From DASQPA01 sp963757335 (GTDB lineage: Bacteria; Acidobacteriota; Thermoanaerobaculia; Multivoradales; UBA5704): DNA of 64,000 nucleotides. Positions within the stretch are counted from its first letter, which is position 1. Each line of letters starts with the position of its first letter. Positions 17,266 to 24,479 of the stretch are shown here, in pieces. Position numbers and translations under genes: made by a program. A model generated the notes under the pieces. The model saw only the letters and a program-made list of their open reading frames with translations. It was not told where the DNA came from and did not search any database. The stretch is from positions 496,001-560,000 of the forward strand of contig CAVWRJ010000021.1 in assembly GCA_963757335.1 (NCBI GenBank), in the 5' to 3' direction.

Positions 17266-17931
17266 ATGACGGCGCCCCCTTTCCCCGTCCATTCCGAGCT
17301 CCCCGGCTGGGCCCTCGTCTGGGCTCGGCTGGAGGTCGCGCCGGAAGGCGAGGCGGCTCTCGGCGCCCTCGCGGCGCTCCGCCGCGAGGTGTCGGAGCGG
17401 GCACGCGCCACCTTCGATCTCGAGACGCTCGGCGCCCACCCCACGGTGGCCGCCCTCCGCCGCCTCTTCAAGGCCGCCGGCTGCGACCCCGCGCGCTACC
17501 GCCCCTCCTCGGAGGCCCTGCTCCGCCGGGTCTTGAAGGGGGAGGACCTGCCGGCGATCCACCCCCTGGTCGATCTCAACAACTGTCTCTCGGTGGATCT
17601 GGCGGTGCCGAGCTGCGTCCTGGCCGAGGGGACGATCACGCCGCCCGTCGTCCTCCGGGCGGGAAGGGCCGGAGAGGCCTTCGACTCGCTCCGCGGCCCC
17701 TTCAACCTCGCAGGCAAGCCCCTCCTCGCCGACGCTCACGGCCCCTTCGGCACCCCGATCACCGACAGCCAGCGGGTCAAGGTCCAGGGCGAGACCCGTA
17801 CTGCCTGGCTCGTCGCCTACCTACCCAAGGGCCTCGTCGACCCCGCCGCCGTCCTCGCCCGGCTCGCCGAGCTGCTGGCCGCGGTGGGTGGCCAGGTGGC
17901 CTCTGAGAGGGTCGGCGAAGACCGGCGTTGA
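17266..17931 (+). CDS. B3/B4 tRNA-binding domain protein (PheT-like editing domain)
   Basis: 221 residues. Similar to free-standing B3/B4 domains of phenylalanyl-tRNA synthetase beta subunits (HPTVAALRRLFKAAGCDPARYRPSSEALLRR, HPLVDLNNCLSVDLAVP). Family members are thought to deacylate or bind mischarged tRNA or aminoacyl compounds, but most are uncharacterised. A second member lies at 50669-51385. The last nine codons (ERVGEDRR) and the bases after the stop match the end of the Phd-type antitoxin at 20418-20702, so the 3' end appears to be recombined. Confidence 0.8.
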   Translation: MTAPPFPVHSELPGWALVWARLEVAPEGEAALGALAALRREVSERARATFDLETLGAHPTVAALRRLFKAAGCDPARYRPSSEALLRRVLKGEDLPAIHPLVDLNNCLSVDLAVPSCVLAEGTITPPVVLRAGRAGEAFDSLRGPFNLAGKPLLADAHGPFGTPITDSQRVKVQGETRTAWLVAYLPKGLVDPAAVLARLAELLAAVGGQVASERVGEDRR

Positions 17932-18016
17932 TCCTTTCCTCAATTGGCAGTTGCCAGCGCGAGGATCTCGGTGGGGGTGGAGCGATATCGACATCCCTCC
18001 CCATTGGGCCGGCGGT
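17901..18016. repeat. Composite remnant made of two antitoxin-gene fragments
   Basis: Bases 17901-17942 match 20671-20713 (the tail of the Phd antitoxin and the start of its PIN partner), sharing GCGAAGACCGGCGTTGATCC. Bases 17945-18016 match 19503-19574, the 3' part of the RHH antitoxin on the opposite strand, with few differences. Neither fragment is a gene here. Confidence 0.8.
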
Positions 18017-18037
18017 CCGCGGCAGGCAAGCTCCCCC

Positions 18038-18065
18038 TTGTTCCTTTTCTCTGCTTGCCTATAAT
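18038..18065 (+). promoter_or_regulatory. Promoter of the lanthipeptide-like precursor gene
   Basis: TTGTTC (18038-18043), 16 bp, then a perfect TATAAT (18060-18065). The start codon is 39 bp further on, with GAGGT at 18093-18097 as ribosome site. Confidence 0.6.
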
Positions 18066-18103
18066 CAAGCGAGGCGAAACGACGACTACTGCGAGGTAAA
18101 ATC

Positions 18104-18289
18104 ATGCGAAAGATTAAAAAGCTTGTCCTTAACAAGGAAACTCTGATGCGCCTGGCAGACTCTCAGCTGTCTAACGCGGAGGGAGGGAATGCTCCAGCCT
18201 CCAGAGGCACGGCCTGCGAGGGCTGCACCGGCTGGTCGGCCTGTTACTGTGGGACTGGCCTTCCCGATTCTTGTAATTGGGGGTGCTAG
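18104..18289 (+). CDS. Lanthipeptide-like RiPP precursor peptide
   Basis: 61 residues. The leader is residues 1-28: a basic start (MRKIKKLVLNKET) then LMRLADSQLSNAEGG. This matches the LNKETL..L.D..L....GG leaders of class I-type lanthipeptide precursors found in Bacteroidota, Acidobacteriota and relatives, and ends in a Gly-Gly cleavage site. The core is residues 29-61 with six Cys (38, 41, 47, 49, 57, 61) and six Ser/Thr (33, 36, 42, 45, 51, 56), ending in Cys. This balance suits thioether rings. It has its own strong promoter and ribosome site. No LanB, LanC, LanM or exporter is in the window, so it is either an orphan or modified in trans. It could also be a different Cys-rich RiPP class. 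Confidence 0.75.
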   Translation: MRKIKKLVLNKETLMRLADSQLSNAEGGNAPASRGTACEGCTGWSACYCGTGLPDSCNWGC

Positions 18290-18563
18290 GAGCGCCCCTG
18301 AGGCGCAGCCTGTCGGCCGCCGTCCATCTCGCGAGCGCCCTGCTCTTGCGCGAGACAGAGCTCGAAGTTGCTCGCCGGCGACAGGAAGAGCTTCTGTTGA
18401 GAGGCCCCAGGAGCGCGCGACCTCGATGAGGGGAAGGTCCTCGACGAACGCCAGGTAATCTTCCGCACCGGGAAGGGGCTCACCCTCGGTCTGGAGATAG
18501 CCGAAGACGGGAACCTGGGCGCCTTCTCATCCTTTCATCCTTAACGAGCGTTGGGTTGGTGCT
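18290..18563. other. Region with a probable decayed minus-strand coding fragment
   Basis: No intact gene. One minus-strand frame (about 18330-18530) reads protein-like (VFGYLQTEGEPLPGAEDY, then a Leu-rich stretch) but lacks a start and a clear end. I do not recognise a family. Confidence 0.4.
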
Positions 18564-18968
18564 TCAAAGTCTTTCAAGTCCTCTGGCTGCCGTGGCCGTC
18601 AGGAGAAACAGCCGCCTCGGCCGAAGCGGGAACGCCTGGAACCCGAACGCCTTGTAGAAGTTGGCTGCTGGCTCGTCCTTGGCATCCACCACGATTGCGA
18701 AGACGGCAATCGAATGCCCGGCTGCCAGGATACGGTGGATCGCATCGGCCAGCAGCAACTCGCCCATGCCCCGTCCGCGCACCCTCTCGTCGCGTGCCAG
18801 GCGCCCGATCAACGCGGCCGATGCGCTCGGCGCCGCCGAGTGCAAGCCCGGCGATGGCAACGGTAAGTCGGTTGCCACGTAGGGGCAGGACAGGGGGCTG
18901 TGCGACCCTCTCTCCCCGCCGGAGATCGCCATGTTCAGTCGCCATGGAACCGCAACACCGCGAGCCAC
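18564..18968 (-). pseudogene. GNAT-acetyltransferase toxin (TacT-like), N-terminally truncated
   Basis: The C-terminal two thirds of a GNAT fold are clear: ALIGRLARDERVRGRGMGELLL (acetyl-CoA loop R-x-x-G-x-G), FAIVVDAKDEPAANFYKAFGF and the end RLFLLTATA. This is the arrangement of TacT-type toxins that acetylate aminoacyl-tRNA. Those are about 160-175 residues with a DUF1778 antitoxin upstream; here the first ~70 residues are replaced by non-matching sequence and no antitoxin is seen, so it is probably dead. Confidence 0.65.
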
Positions 18969-18989
18969 TCCTTGCCCCAGCGGATGGGG

Positions 18990-19430
18990 TTACACCTTCG
19001 ACCAGTCTACAAGGCGTAGATCCACACCCGAAGGCTGGGTGATGCCCTCGAAGTCTCGTCTGTTTCTGGTCACGAGTGGAAGCTGGCGCGAGACCGCTAC
19101 CGCAGCAATCAGAATATCGCCGAGGTGCTGACGCTGGCCGCGCGTCGCGCTGGACCAGATGTCGGCCGCCACTCTCGCCGCTTCCTGGTCGAAGGGGAGG
19201 ACGATGCAGTTGGCGACGAGCGCCTCGAAGGCCTGGAGCTGTCGCTCAAACGGCTTCCCGTCGCGAATCGCCAGACGATATCCACGCAAGCGTTCGAATA
19301 CCGTAATCGCGGTTATCGTCAAGCGTCCGAAGCCAGTCAGATACGCGAGCGCGCGCTCTCTGACGACAGGGTTGCCTCGGCTCAGCTCGGAGAGGGTATC
19401 GGTGTCGAGTACGACAGGGCCATGCTCCAT
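18990..19430 (-). CDS. vapC: PIN-domain ribonuclease toxin (VapC-like)
   Basis: 146 residues. It carries the PIN acidic set: LDTDTLSEL (residues ~8-16), ITVFERLRGY (~42-51), LGDILIAA (~108-115) and the end motif VTRNRRDFEGI. Expected to cleave RNA, such as initiator tRNA, in a Mg-dependent way. The antitoxin gene is 4 bp upstream (19435-19713), the normal antitoxin-first order. It appears intact. Confidence 0.88.
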   Translation of the reverse strand: MEHGPVVLDTDTLSELSRGNPVVRERALAYLTGFGRLTITAITVFERLRGYRLAIRDGKPFERQLQAFEALVANCIVLPFDQEAARVAADIWSSATRGQRQHLGDILIAAVAVSRQLPLVTRNRRDFEGITQPSGVDLRLVDWSKV

Positions 19431-19434
19431 CCGC

Positions 19435-19713
19435 TCAGCTATCCGACTCTTTGAGTCTTCGAGTCAGCGAGCGCAGCTCCGCCGCCGGGATCTCCGCAAA
19501 ACTGGCCGTTGCCAGCGCGAGGATCTCGGTGGGGGTGGGAGCGATATCGACATCTTCCCCATAGTGCCGGCGCAGCAAGGCAATCACCTGTCCGTCGAAA
19601 CTCCGTCCACACCGCTCCGCGTCAGCCGCGATCTTCTCGCGGAGCGCAGCGGGAAAGCGGATGGTGCGGGCGACCGTGGAGTCTTGGGCATGGGCGATGG
19701 CTGGGCGGCTCAT
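19435..19713 (-). CDS. Ribbon-helix-helix antitoxin partner of VapC
   Basis: 92 residues. An Arc/CopG-like N-terminal half (VARTIRFPAALREKIAADAERCGRSFDGQVIALLRR) typical of DNA-binding antitoxins, and a variable tail expected to block the toxin. The start was put at ATG before SRPAIAHAQ because the longer reading has no better ribosome site. Probably autoregulates with VapC. A partial copy of its 3' end lies at 17945-18016. Confidence 0.75.
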   Translation of the reverse strand: MSRPAIAHAQDSTVARTIRFPAALREKIAADAERCGRSFDGQVIALLRRHYGEDVDIAPTPTEILALATASFAEIPAAELRSLTRRLKESDS

Positions 19714-19790
19714 AACCAGAAAAGTACCAGTTTGGTGGCAGCCTGGCAAGCTGGCCGCAAATCGGTAGGGGATCGCCGCTCTGGCGACCC

Positions 19791-20264
19791 TTACGGATAG
19801 GCGCGGACCGGGTTGGGATATCCACTCGGACAGAGCGTCTTGTCGGCAATGCTCTCGGCGACATCCACCAGGAGCGTTTCATCCGCGCTTGCTGCGGGCA
19901 GGCGCGACACCGAGCGGAATTTCGCCGCCGCGATCTGCACGATGTCGGCGGGATTCTCCGTTGCCGCATGACGGCTCTTCTCGAAGCAGTAGAACCTGCC
20001 GGCGTTGAACAGCTCCGCGGCAAACCCCGGTCGCAACGCGGGCCGCGACTCGGCGAGAGAGTCGCCGAGCGCACGGCGGAACGCGGTATCCCCCAGGGCC
20101 AGGGGACCGTAGTCCTTGCTGTTGTAGTACACCCGTCCGTCGACGATGCCGTTGCCGCTCTTGTCGAGACGGCTCCTCACATCACCGGCGAAGCCGAGAC
20201 CCGCGACCAGCATCACCAGCAGGCTCCAGAAAACGATCTTCTTGCCGTCCATGTTGCCCTCCAT
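19791..20264 (-). CDS. Secreted hypothetical protein
   Basis: 157 residues with a signal peptide (KKIVFWSLLVMLVAGLGFAGD; the start may instead be the second ATG, giving 153). The mature part is about 130 residues with two Cys (CFEK and TLCPSG). I do not recognise a family. It sits between two TA modules and has normal codon use. Confidence 0.5.
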   Translation of the reverse strand: MEGNMDGKKIVFWSLLVMLVAGLGFAGDVRSRLDKSGNGIVDGRVYYNSKDYGPLALGDTAFRRALGDSLAESRPALRPGFAAELFNAGRFYCFEKSRHAATENPADIVQIAAAKFRSVSRLPAASADETLLVDVAESIADKTLCPSGYPNPVRAYP

Positions 20265-20417
20265 GCAGGTAGATCCTGTGTTTACGTAGAAATCGTATCA
20301 CGCGACTAGCGGCCCATGGCGAGGCGATGGCCAGCCCAGCGGCGCATCCGGCGGTCCAGCCTCAACTCCAGGCGATCCTCACGAGGTGCGGCTACAATGG
20401 CCACAGGAGGGCATTCC

Positions 20418-20702
20418 ATGTCCACCGTGAGTACCCGAGTCCTCAAAGACCAGCTCTCGAGCTATTTGCAGCGCGCCGAAAGCGGCGAGCGGATCGTCGT
20501 GTTGCGAGCCGGCCGACCGGTTGCCGCATTGATCCCGCTGTCCCAACTCCCGGAGGGGACAGAGCAGCAGCGCCTGGTCGAGTTGGAGTCTCGCGGCCTG
20601 GTGGTACCGCCCCGGCGGTCGGAGCGCATCGCCTTCCAGGGCCCGACCTTCCCGAACCGAGGCAAGCTGGCTTCTGAGATGATCAGCGAAGACCGGCGTT
20701 GA
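20418..20702 (+). CDS. Phd/YefM-type antitoxin
   Basis: 94 residues. STRVLKDQLSSYLQRAESGERIVVLRAGRPVAALIP is the standard Phd/YefM N-terminal DNA-binding fold. Strong ribosome site AGGAGG at 20405-20410. It overlaps the PIN toxin start by 4 bp, but that toxin is truncated, so this antitoxin is now an orphan. Confidence 0.85.
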   Translation: MSTVSTRVLKDQLSSYLQRAESGERIVVLRAGRPVAALIPLSQLPEGTEQQRLVELESRGLVVPPRRSERIAFQGPTFPNRGKLASEMISEDRR

Positions 20703-20815
20703 TCCTTTTCCTCGCCACCAGCGCTCTCGTCAAACTCTATATTGCCGAGCCGGGCTCCGACCGGATGCGCCAGGCTCTGGTACGAGCAGAATCTTTGGCG
20801 GCTTCGCACCTGGTC
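20699..20815 (+). pseudogene. PIN toxin remnant (N-terminus only)
   Basis: The first ~38 codons (FLATSALVKLYIAEPGSDRMRQAL) are the PIN-toxin N-terminus, with an odd LATS for the usual LDTS, so the catalytic Asp is missing. After about base 20815 the sequence becomes the antisense of a minus-strand fragment. The frame then stays open into the XRE gene by chance. Confidence 0.7.
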
Positions 20816-20910
20816 CAATCGCCGATCTTGCCGGTGTACGTGGTGGCCCTCCGCCGGGCCTTCGGCTTCGGGGTGGGGTCCGGCTGCGGTGTGGTGACTT
20901 CTTGCTTCAT
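20737..20910 (-). pseudogene. Truncated small minus-strand gene
   Basis: An excellent ribosome site (AAAGGAGG) precedes an ATG and a short polar protein (KQEVTTPQPDPTPKPKARRR, then TTYTGKIGDW). After ~35 codons it runs into the inverted PIN remnant and stops at 20737. I do not recognise the family. It looks like a real gene start whose 3' part was lost by recombination. Confidence 0.45.
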
Positions 20911-21046
20911 GACATGCCTCCTTTCGAGCCCACGGGCTCTTGAATGGGTCGGTGCCGGGCTTGGCAACAACCCGGATTCGGTGTACACTCTGATCCGAAT
21001 CCAGCAGCATATGGCCGCTGCGGAACATTTGTACGAAGGAGGGCAG

Positions 21047-21580
21047 ATGTCAAGGCCCCGATCGGGTCCAGGTACAGATTCGGCCGCGGAGGCGTCACCC
21101 CGCGCCCCGCTCAAGGCCTTCGCCGGTCTCCCCCAGGCGCTCGCGCGGCTCATCCTGCGCGACGGCCGGTCGCGCAAGGAGATCGCCGCGGCGGCGGAGC
21201 TCAACGCCTCGATGCTCTCCGGCTACTGCTCCGGCCGGCGGGTCCCCTCGCTCGAGCATCTGGACAAGCTGTTGACGACGCTCGGAGCGGGGATCGAGGA
21301 GCTCACCTACGAGATGCGGACGATCCAGTACAAGGCGCCGAGCGCGCCGCTCGTCGTCGGGCCGCAGTTTCTGCAAACCCAGGAGGGTGCGGCGGCCGGC
21401 GCCCTGTTGACGGTTCTGCTCGACGATCTGCGCCAGCTTCTGCTGGCGCAGGCCGAAGAGCCCGCGGGAGAGCGACCCGCGATCGACTCGAAACCCGTGC
21501 CGCCCGTGTCGTCCATGTCGCCAAAGCCGCTGCCGGCCCAGGCGCAACCGACAAAAGCGCCCCGGCGCAAACGAGAGTGA
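21047..21580 (+). CDS. XRE-like helix-turn-helix protein
   Basis: 177 residues. HTH core in LPQALARLILRDGRSRKEIA, then AELNASMLSGYCSGRRVPSLEHLDKLL, i.e. an XRE/Cro fold. A helical middle (GALLTVLLDDLRQLLLAQAEE) and a Pro/Lys/Arg-rich tail follow. Start chosen at ATG with GAAGGAGG directly upstream; the longer in-frame reading is chimeric. Followed 11 bp later by the DinB gene. Its 3' half is duplicated at 24117-24465. Confidence 0.75.
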   Translation: MSRPRSGPGTDSAAEASPRAPLKAFAGLPQALARLILRDGRSRKEIAAAAELNASMLSGYCSGRRVPSLEHLDKLLTTLGAGIEELTYEMRTIQYKAPSAPLVVGPQFLQTQEGAAAGALLTVLLDDLRQLLLAQAEEPAGERPAIDSKPVPPVSSMSPKPLPAQAQPTKAPRRKRE

Positions 21581-21591
21581 GGAGGTAGGCC

Positions 21592-22134
21592 ATGAGGGTC
21601 ACCAACCCAAGCCTGCTGGAGGCTCTGCTCGACTCCTGGGACCGGAACAACACCATTCTGCTCAACCTGCTCCGTGCCCTCCCGGAGGGCGGGTTGGAGG
21701 CCAGGGCGATGGAGGGCAGCCCTTCGATCGCGGAGCTGTTCACCCACATCCACTATGTACGGCTGGTGTTCGTCTTCGAGGATGCCCCCGAGTTCGCCAG
21801 CGACGTGCCCGAGGACGAGTGGGGGGGCGAGCGCGACCCGGGTCGTCTCGCAGAGAGGCTCGCGGACAGCGCCAAGGTGGTGCGGGACGCGGTCAAGGGC
21901 CGAGTGGAGGCAGGCCGCGAGATGAACCTGCACTACGACCACCCGATCCTCCTCCTCCAGCACATGATCTGGCACGAGGGCTACCACCACGGCCAGATGA
22001 AGCTGGCCCTCAAGGCGGCGGGTCTCCCCCTGGCCGATGAGGTAGCCGGGCCGATCACCTGGGGCGTCTGGATGAAGAAGACCCCCTCCCCGGGCGAAGA
22101 AACCGAACCCCCAATCCTTCAACGAGACCCCTAG
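21592..22134 (+). CDS. DinB-family metalloprotein
   Basis: 180 residues. A four-helix DinB fold with the usual three-His metal site: FTHIHYVR (about 48-55), and HMIWHEGYHHGQMK (about 122-135). Family members are metal-dependent transferases, for example with mycothiol or bacillithiol; the substrate here is unknown. Close spacing with the XRE gene suggests one transcript. Confidence 0.8.
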   Translation: MRVTNPSLLEALLDSWDRNNTILLNLLRALPEGGLEARAMEGSPSIAELFTHIHYVRLVFVFEDAPEFASDVPEDEWGGERDPGRLAERLADSAKVVRDAVKGRVEAGREMNLHYDHPILLLQHMIWHEGYHHGQMKLALKAAGLPLADEVAGPITWGVWMKKTPSPGEETEPPILQRDP

Positions 22135-22346
22135 ACATCGCCTCTCGCCCGCGGCGGGCCGGACGACGCGCTCCTGGGCTGGATGCCGCTGGACTCACGA
22201 CATGGGGCTGGTGGGGATGCACCTGAGGTCGCTCCTCTCCGGGGTGAGCCACTGCCTCATGCCCACCCAGCTCTTCATCCGGCGGCCGGCGCTCCGTACT
22301 CCGGTTACGCCTCTCCGGTCTGGCGCCAAGGGACTCGGTTTGCCGA

Positions 22347-22662
22347 CCCGTATCTCAGACTCTGCGCCCCCGTACCCTGAGCCGCGCCCCTGTAGCTCTG
22401 AGTCTGCGCCCCCGTGTCTCCGGCCTGGAGACCCGTATCTCAGACTCTGCGCCCCCGTGTCTCTGACCTGGAGACCCGTATCTCTGACTCTGCGCCCCCG
22501 TGTCTCTGGCCTGGAGACCCGTATCTCGAACCTTGCGGCCCCGTATCTCCGCGTCGGAGTCCCCGTATCTCTGGTCTGGAGACCCGTATCTCTGACTTTG
22601 AGACGCCTCTCTCATGCTTTGGAGAGCCGTATCTCGGATCTACCTGCTCATGGCTTGGAGCG
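22347..22662. repeat. Tandem array of about fifteen 21/22-nt degenerate units
   Basis: Units follow the pattern CCCGTATCTCTGACTCTGCGC alternating with CCCCGTGTCTCTGGCCTGGAG plus A, so the higher-order period is 43 nt in the middle of the array. Units diverge toward the right edge. It is not a CRISPR: repeats abut with no unique spacers. Confidence 0.85.
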
Positions 22663-22774
22663 CTGTGGCGGGGAGCTCGGCCGCGCGGCGGCTCGCCGTT
22701 TTTCCCGGTCTGCAATGAACGCTGGCACCTATCGGCACCTATCGGGCCGCCGGCCTGCGGACGAGCGTCCCCCC

Positions 22775-22978
22775 TCAAGGAAGGCCAATCACCGTCACGT
22801 TTCCGTAGGAAGCCGCGAGGCGGCTGAGGTCATCGGGATCGGTCATCAGGACGAGGCCACCTCCAAGCTCGACCGCCGCGGCGACCAGATGAGCATCTGC
22901 CAGATGCTCCGAACCGGCACGAGCAGCCGCCAGGACTCCACCCACGATTTTGGCCAGAGGACGATCCGTGTCGCGCAC
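22775..22978 (-). pseudogene. PIN-domain toxin C-terminal fragment
   Basis: About 68 residues ending in LADAHLVAAAVELGGGLVLM, then TDPDDLSRLA, which is the last third of a PIN toxin (third Asp and the T-D-P-D-D-L end motif). The N-terminal catalytic part is absent upstream. Confidence 0.65.
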
Positions 22979-23255
22979 CTGGACAGATGATGGTCGAGAA
23001 GGAGGAATCGAGCAGACTTACGCCCGAGTCGCCGCTCCGGCTTGGGTGAAGTGGCATCCAACCCCTCCGCCTAGCCTTCTTCTCGCCATTCCTCGCCATT
23101 CGGGACTGCGAGCCGGGGAGCCTGACGTTTTGTTTCCGCCTGGGAGCTTCCCGCCGGCCCTGGGTGGCTGGATAGGCGGTGGCAGTCTTCCGAGTCTTGG
23201 GTGCCTCTCTGGCACCCCAATTGGGGTAGGGTATACTCCGAGCGAGGAGGACGAC
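22979..23255. other. Mosaic intergenic DNA upstream of ParD-like gene
   Basis: Contains one arm of a perfect 40-bp inverted repeat (23018-23057) and a copy of a 58-bp sequence that recurs at 23797-23856. A good -10 (TATACT, 23232-23237) precedes the addiction-module gene. Confidence 0.6.
23018..23057 (+). repeat. Left arm of a perfect 40-bp inverted repeat
   Basis: Starts ACTTACGCCCGAGTCGCC. Its exact reverse complement is at 24016-24055. Both arms are followed within a few bases by near-identical 30-40 bp (TCCAACCCCTCCGCC...), so each is part of a larger dispersed repeat. Confidence 0.85.
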
Positions 23256-23480
23256 GTGACCTTCCCCGACCTCGAAGCCGAAGCCCTGCGCTTGGACCCG
23301 CGTGAGAGAGTGCATCTTGCCCATGCCCTCGTGATGAGCCTCGGCGAAGCCTCGCCGCAGCAGATTCAGGAGCTGTGGCTGGACGAGGCGCAGCGGCGAG
23401 ATGAGGAGATCGAAGCCGGTCTCGTAGAGGAAGTTCCTGGTCTCGAGGTGTTCTCCCGCATTCGTCGCCGACACTCTTGA
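23256..23480 (+). CDS. Addiction-module antitoxin component (ParD-like, TIGR02574 type)
   Basis: 74 residues. DLEAEALRLDPRERVHLAHALVMSL with the tail ELWLDEAQRRDEEIEAG is the putative addiction-module component family that accompanies ParE/RelE toxins. GTG start, AGGAGG ribosome site at 23245-23250, TATACT -10 upstream. Overlaps the toxin start by 4 bp. Confidence 0.82.
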   Translation: MTFPDLEAEALRLDPRERVHLAHALVMSLGEASPQQIQELWLDEAQRRDEEIEAGLVEEVPGLEVFSRIRRRHS

Positions 23481-23671
23481 GCCTGCTCTATCGCTTTCAC
23501 CCCCTGGCGGAGCAGGAGCTCTCCCAGGTGGTCGAGTATTTGGAAGCGGAGAGGCCGGGCACCGGCCTCTTGAGTAAGCTCGCCAAACGGCTGGCACCCA
23601 TCGGTCCTGAAGCGCGTGCTCCTCGGCCAGCCGGCCAAGGGGGTGGCCGCCGTTCGGGAGCAGGAGCCTGA
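23477..23671 (+). pseudogene. ParE/RelE-type toxin, truncated
   Basis: The N-terminal ~30 residues (LYRFHPLAEQELSQVVEYLE, then AERPGTGLL) are a normal ParE start. The central part is missing and the sequence jumps to PIGPEARAPR, out of keeping with the family, so the toxin is about 64 instead of 95 residues. The partner antitoxin is intact. Confidence 0.7.
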
Positions 23672-23870
23672 TGCCGCGCCGGAGAGGCTGAAGAAGTCTC
23701 CCGCGCCGCTGTTCCACGCGGCGAGCCGGAAGATCCGCCGGGAACTCTACGAGGCTATAAGCACTTCTTCTCCGCCTTCCGAGATGCCGCCGCGCGACTG
23801 CGAGCCGGGGAGCCTGACGTTTTGTTTCCGCCTGGGAGCTTCCCGCCGGCCGCGCCCTGGGTGGCGGGGT
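23620..23870 (+). pseudogene. Decayed copy of the C-terminal module also found at 63714-64000
   Basis: One frame reads LKKSPAPLFHAASRKIRREL as at 63.9 kb, then shifts frame near 23755; the end (CEPGSLTFCF... region) matches in nucleotide sequence. A third, shorter copy of the last part lies at about 23103-23160. Family not recognised. Repeated fragments suggest a mobile or recombination-prone gene. Confidence 0.6.
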
Positions 23871-24015
23871 AGAGCGCCAGGAGGGTACAGCTGAACATCT
23901 ACTGGCTTCGGGTGCCTCTCGTGGGTGAGGGGGATGGTGTCTTCTCTAGATGCCGCCAGCAAGGTCGGCGGCGGTCATGTCTGCCATTTCCGAGGTTACT
24001 TACGCCTGTGTGTTG

Positions 24016-24055
24016 CCACTTCACCCAAGCCGGAGCGGCGACTCGGGCGTAAGTC
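24016..24055 (-). repeat. Right arm of the perfect 40-bp inverted repeat
   Basis: Exact reverse complement of 23018-23057. A shorter ACTTACGCC at 23998 also pairs with GGCGTAAGT at 24047-24055, giving a compact palindrome-ended unit of about 58 bp. Confidence 0.85.
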
Positions 24056-24116
24056 GAGCGCGTCCAACCCCTCCGCCTCGCCTTCGTCTCGCCATTCGGC
24101 TGGCACCTATCGGCAC

Positions 24117-24465
24117 CGGCCGGCGGGTCCCCTCGCTCGAGCACCTGGACAAGCTGTTGACGACGCTGGGAGCGGGGATCGAGGAGCTCACCTACGAGAT
24201 GCGGACGATCCAGTACAAGGCGCCGAGCGCGCCGCTCGTCGTCTGGCCGCAGTTTCTGCAAACCCAGGAGGGCGCGGCGGCCGGCGCCCTGTTGACGGTT
24301 CTGCTCGACGATCTACGCCAGCTGCTGCTGGCGCAGGCGGAAGAACCCGCGGGAGAGCGACCCGCGGCCGACTCGAAACCTGTGCCGCCCGTGCCGCCCA
24401 TGTTGCCAAAGCCGCTGCCGGCCAAGGCGCAACCGACAAAAGCGCCTCGGCGCAAACGAGAGTGA
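24117..24465 (+). pseudogene. Duplicate of the 3' half of the XRE gene
   Basis: Near-identical to 21232-21580 (CCGGCCGGCGGGTCCCCTCG onward, a handful of substitutions, same stop). The 5' half with the ribosome site is absent; upstream is repeat sequence. Confidence 0.85.
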
Positions 24466-24479
24466 GGAGAAAAGAGGCC

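Noticed and set aside
20699..21580. A single 293-residue PIN-XRE fusion protein
   Set aside because: The middle is antisense of another gene start, the PIN part lacks its catalytic Asp, and the XRE gene has its own strong ribosome site.
22347..22662. CRISPR array
   Set aside because: Units abut without unique spacers and are degenerate; no cas genes in the window.
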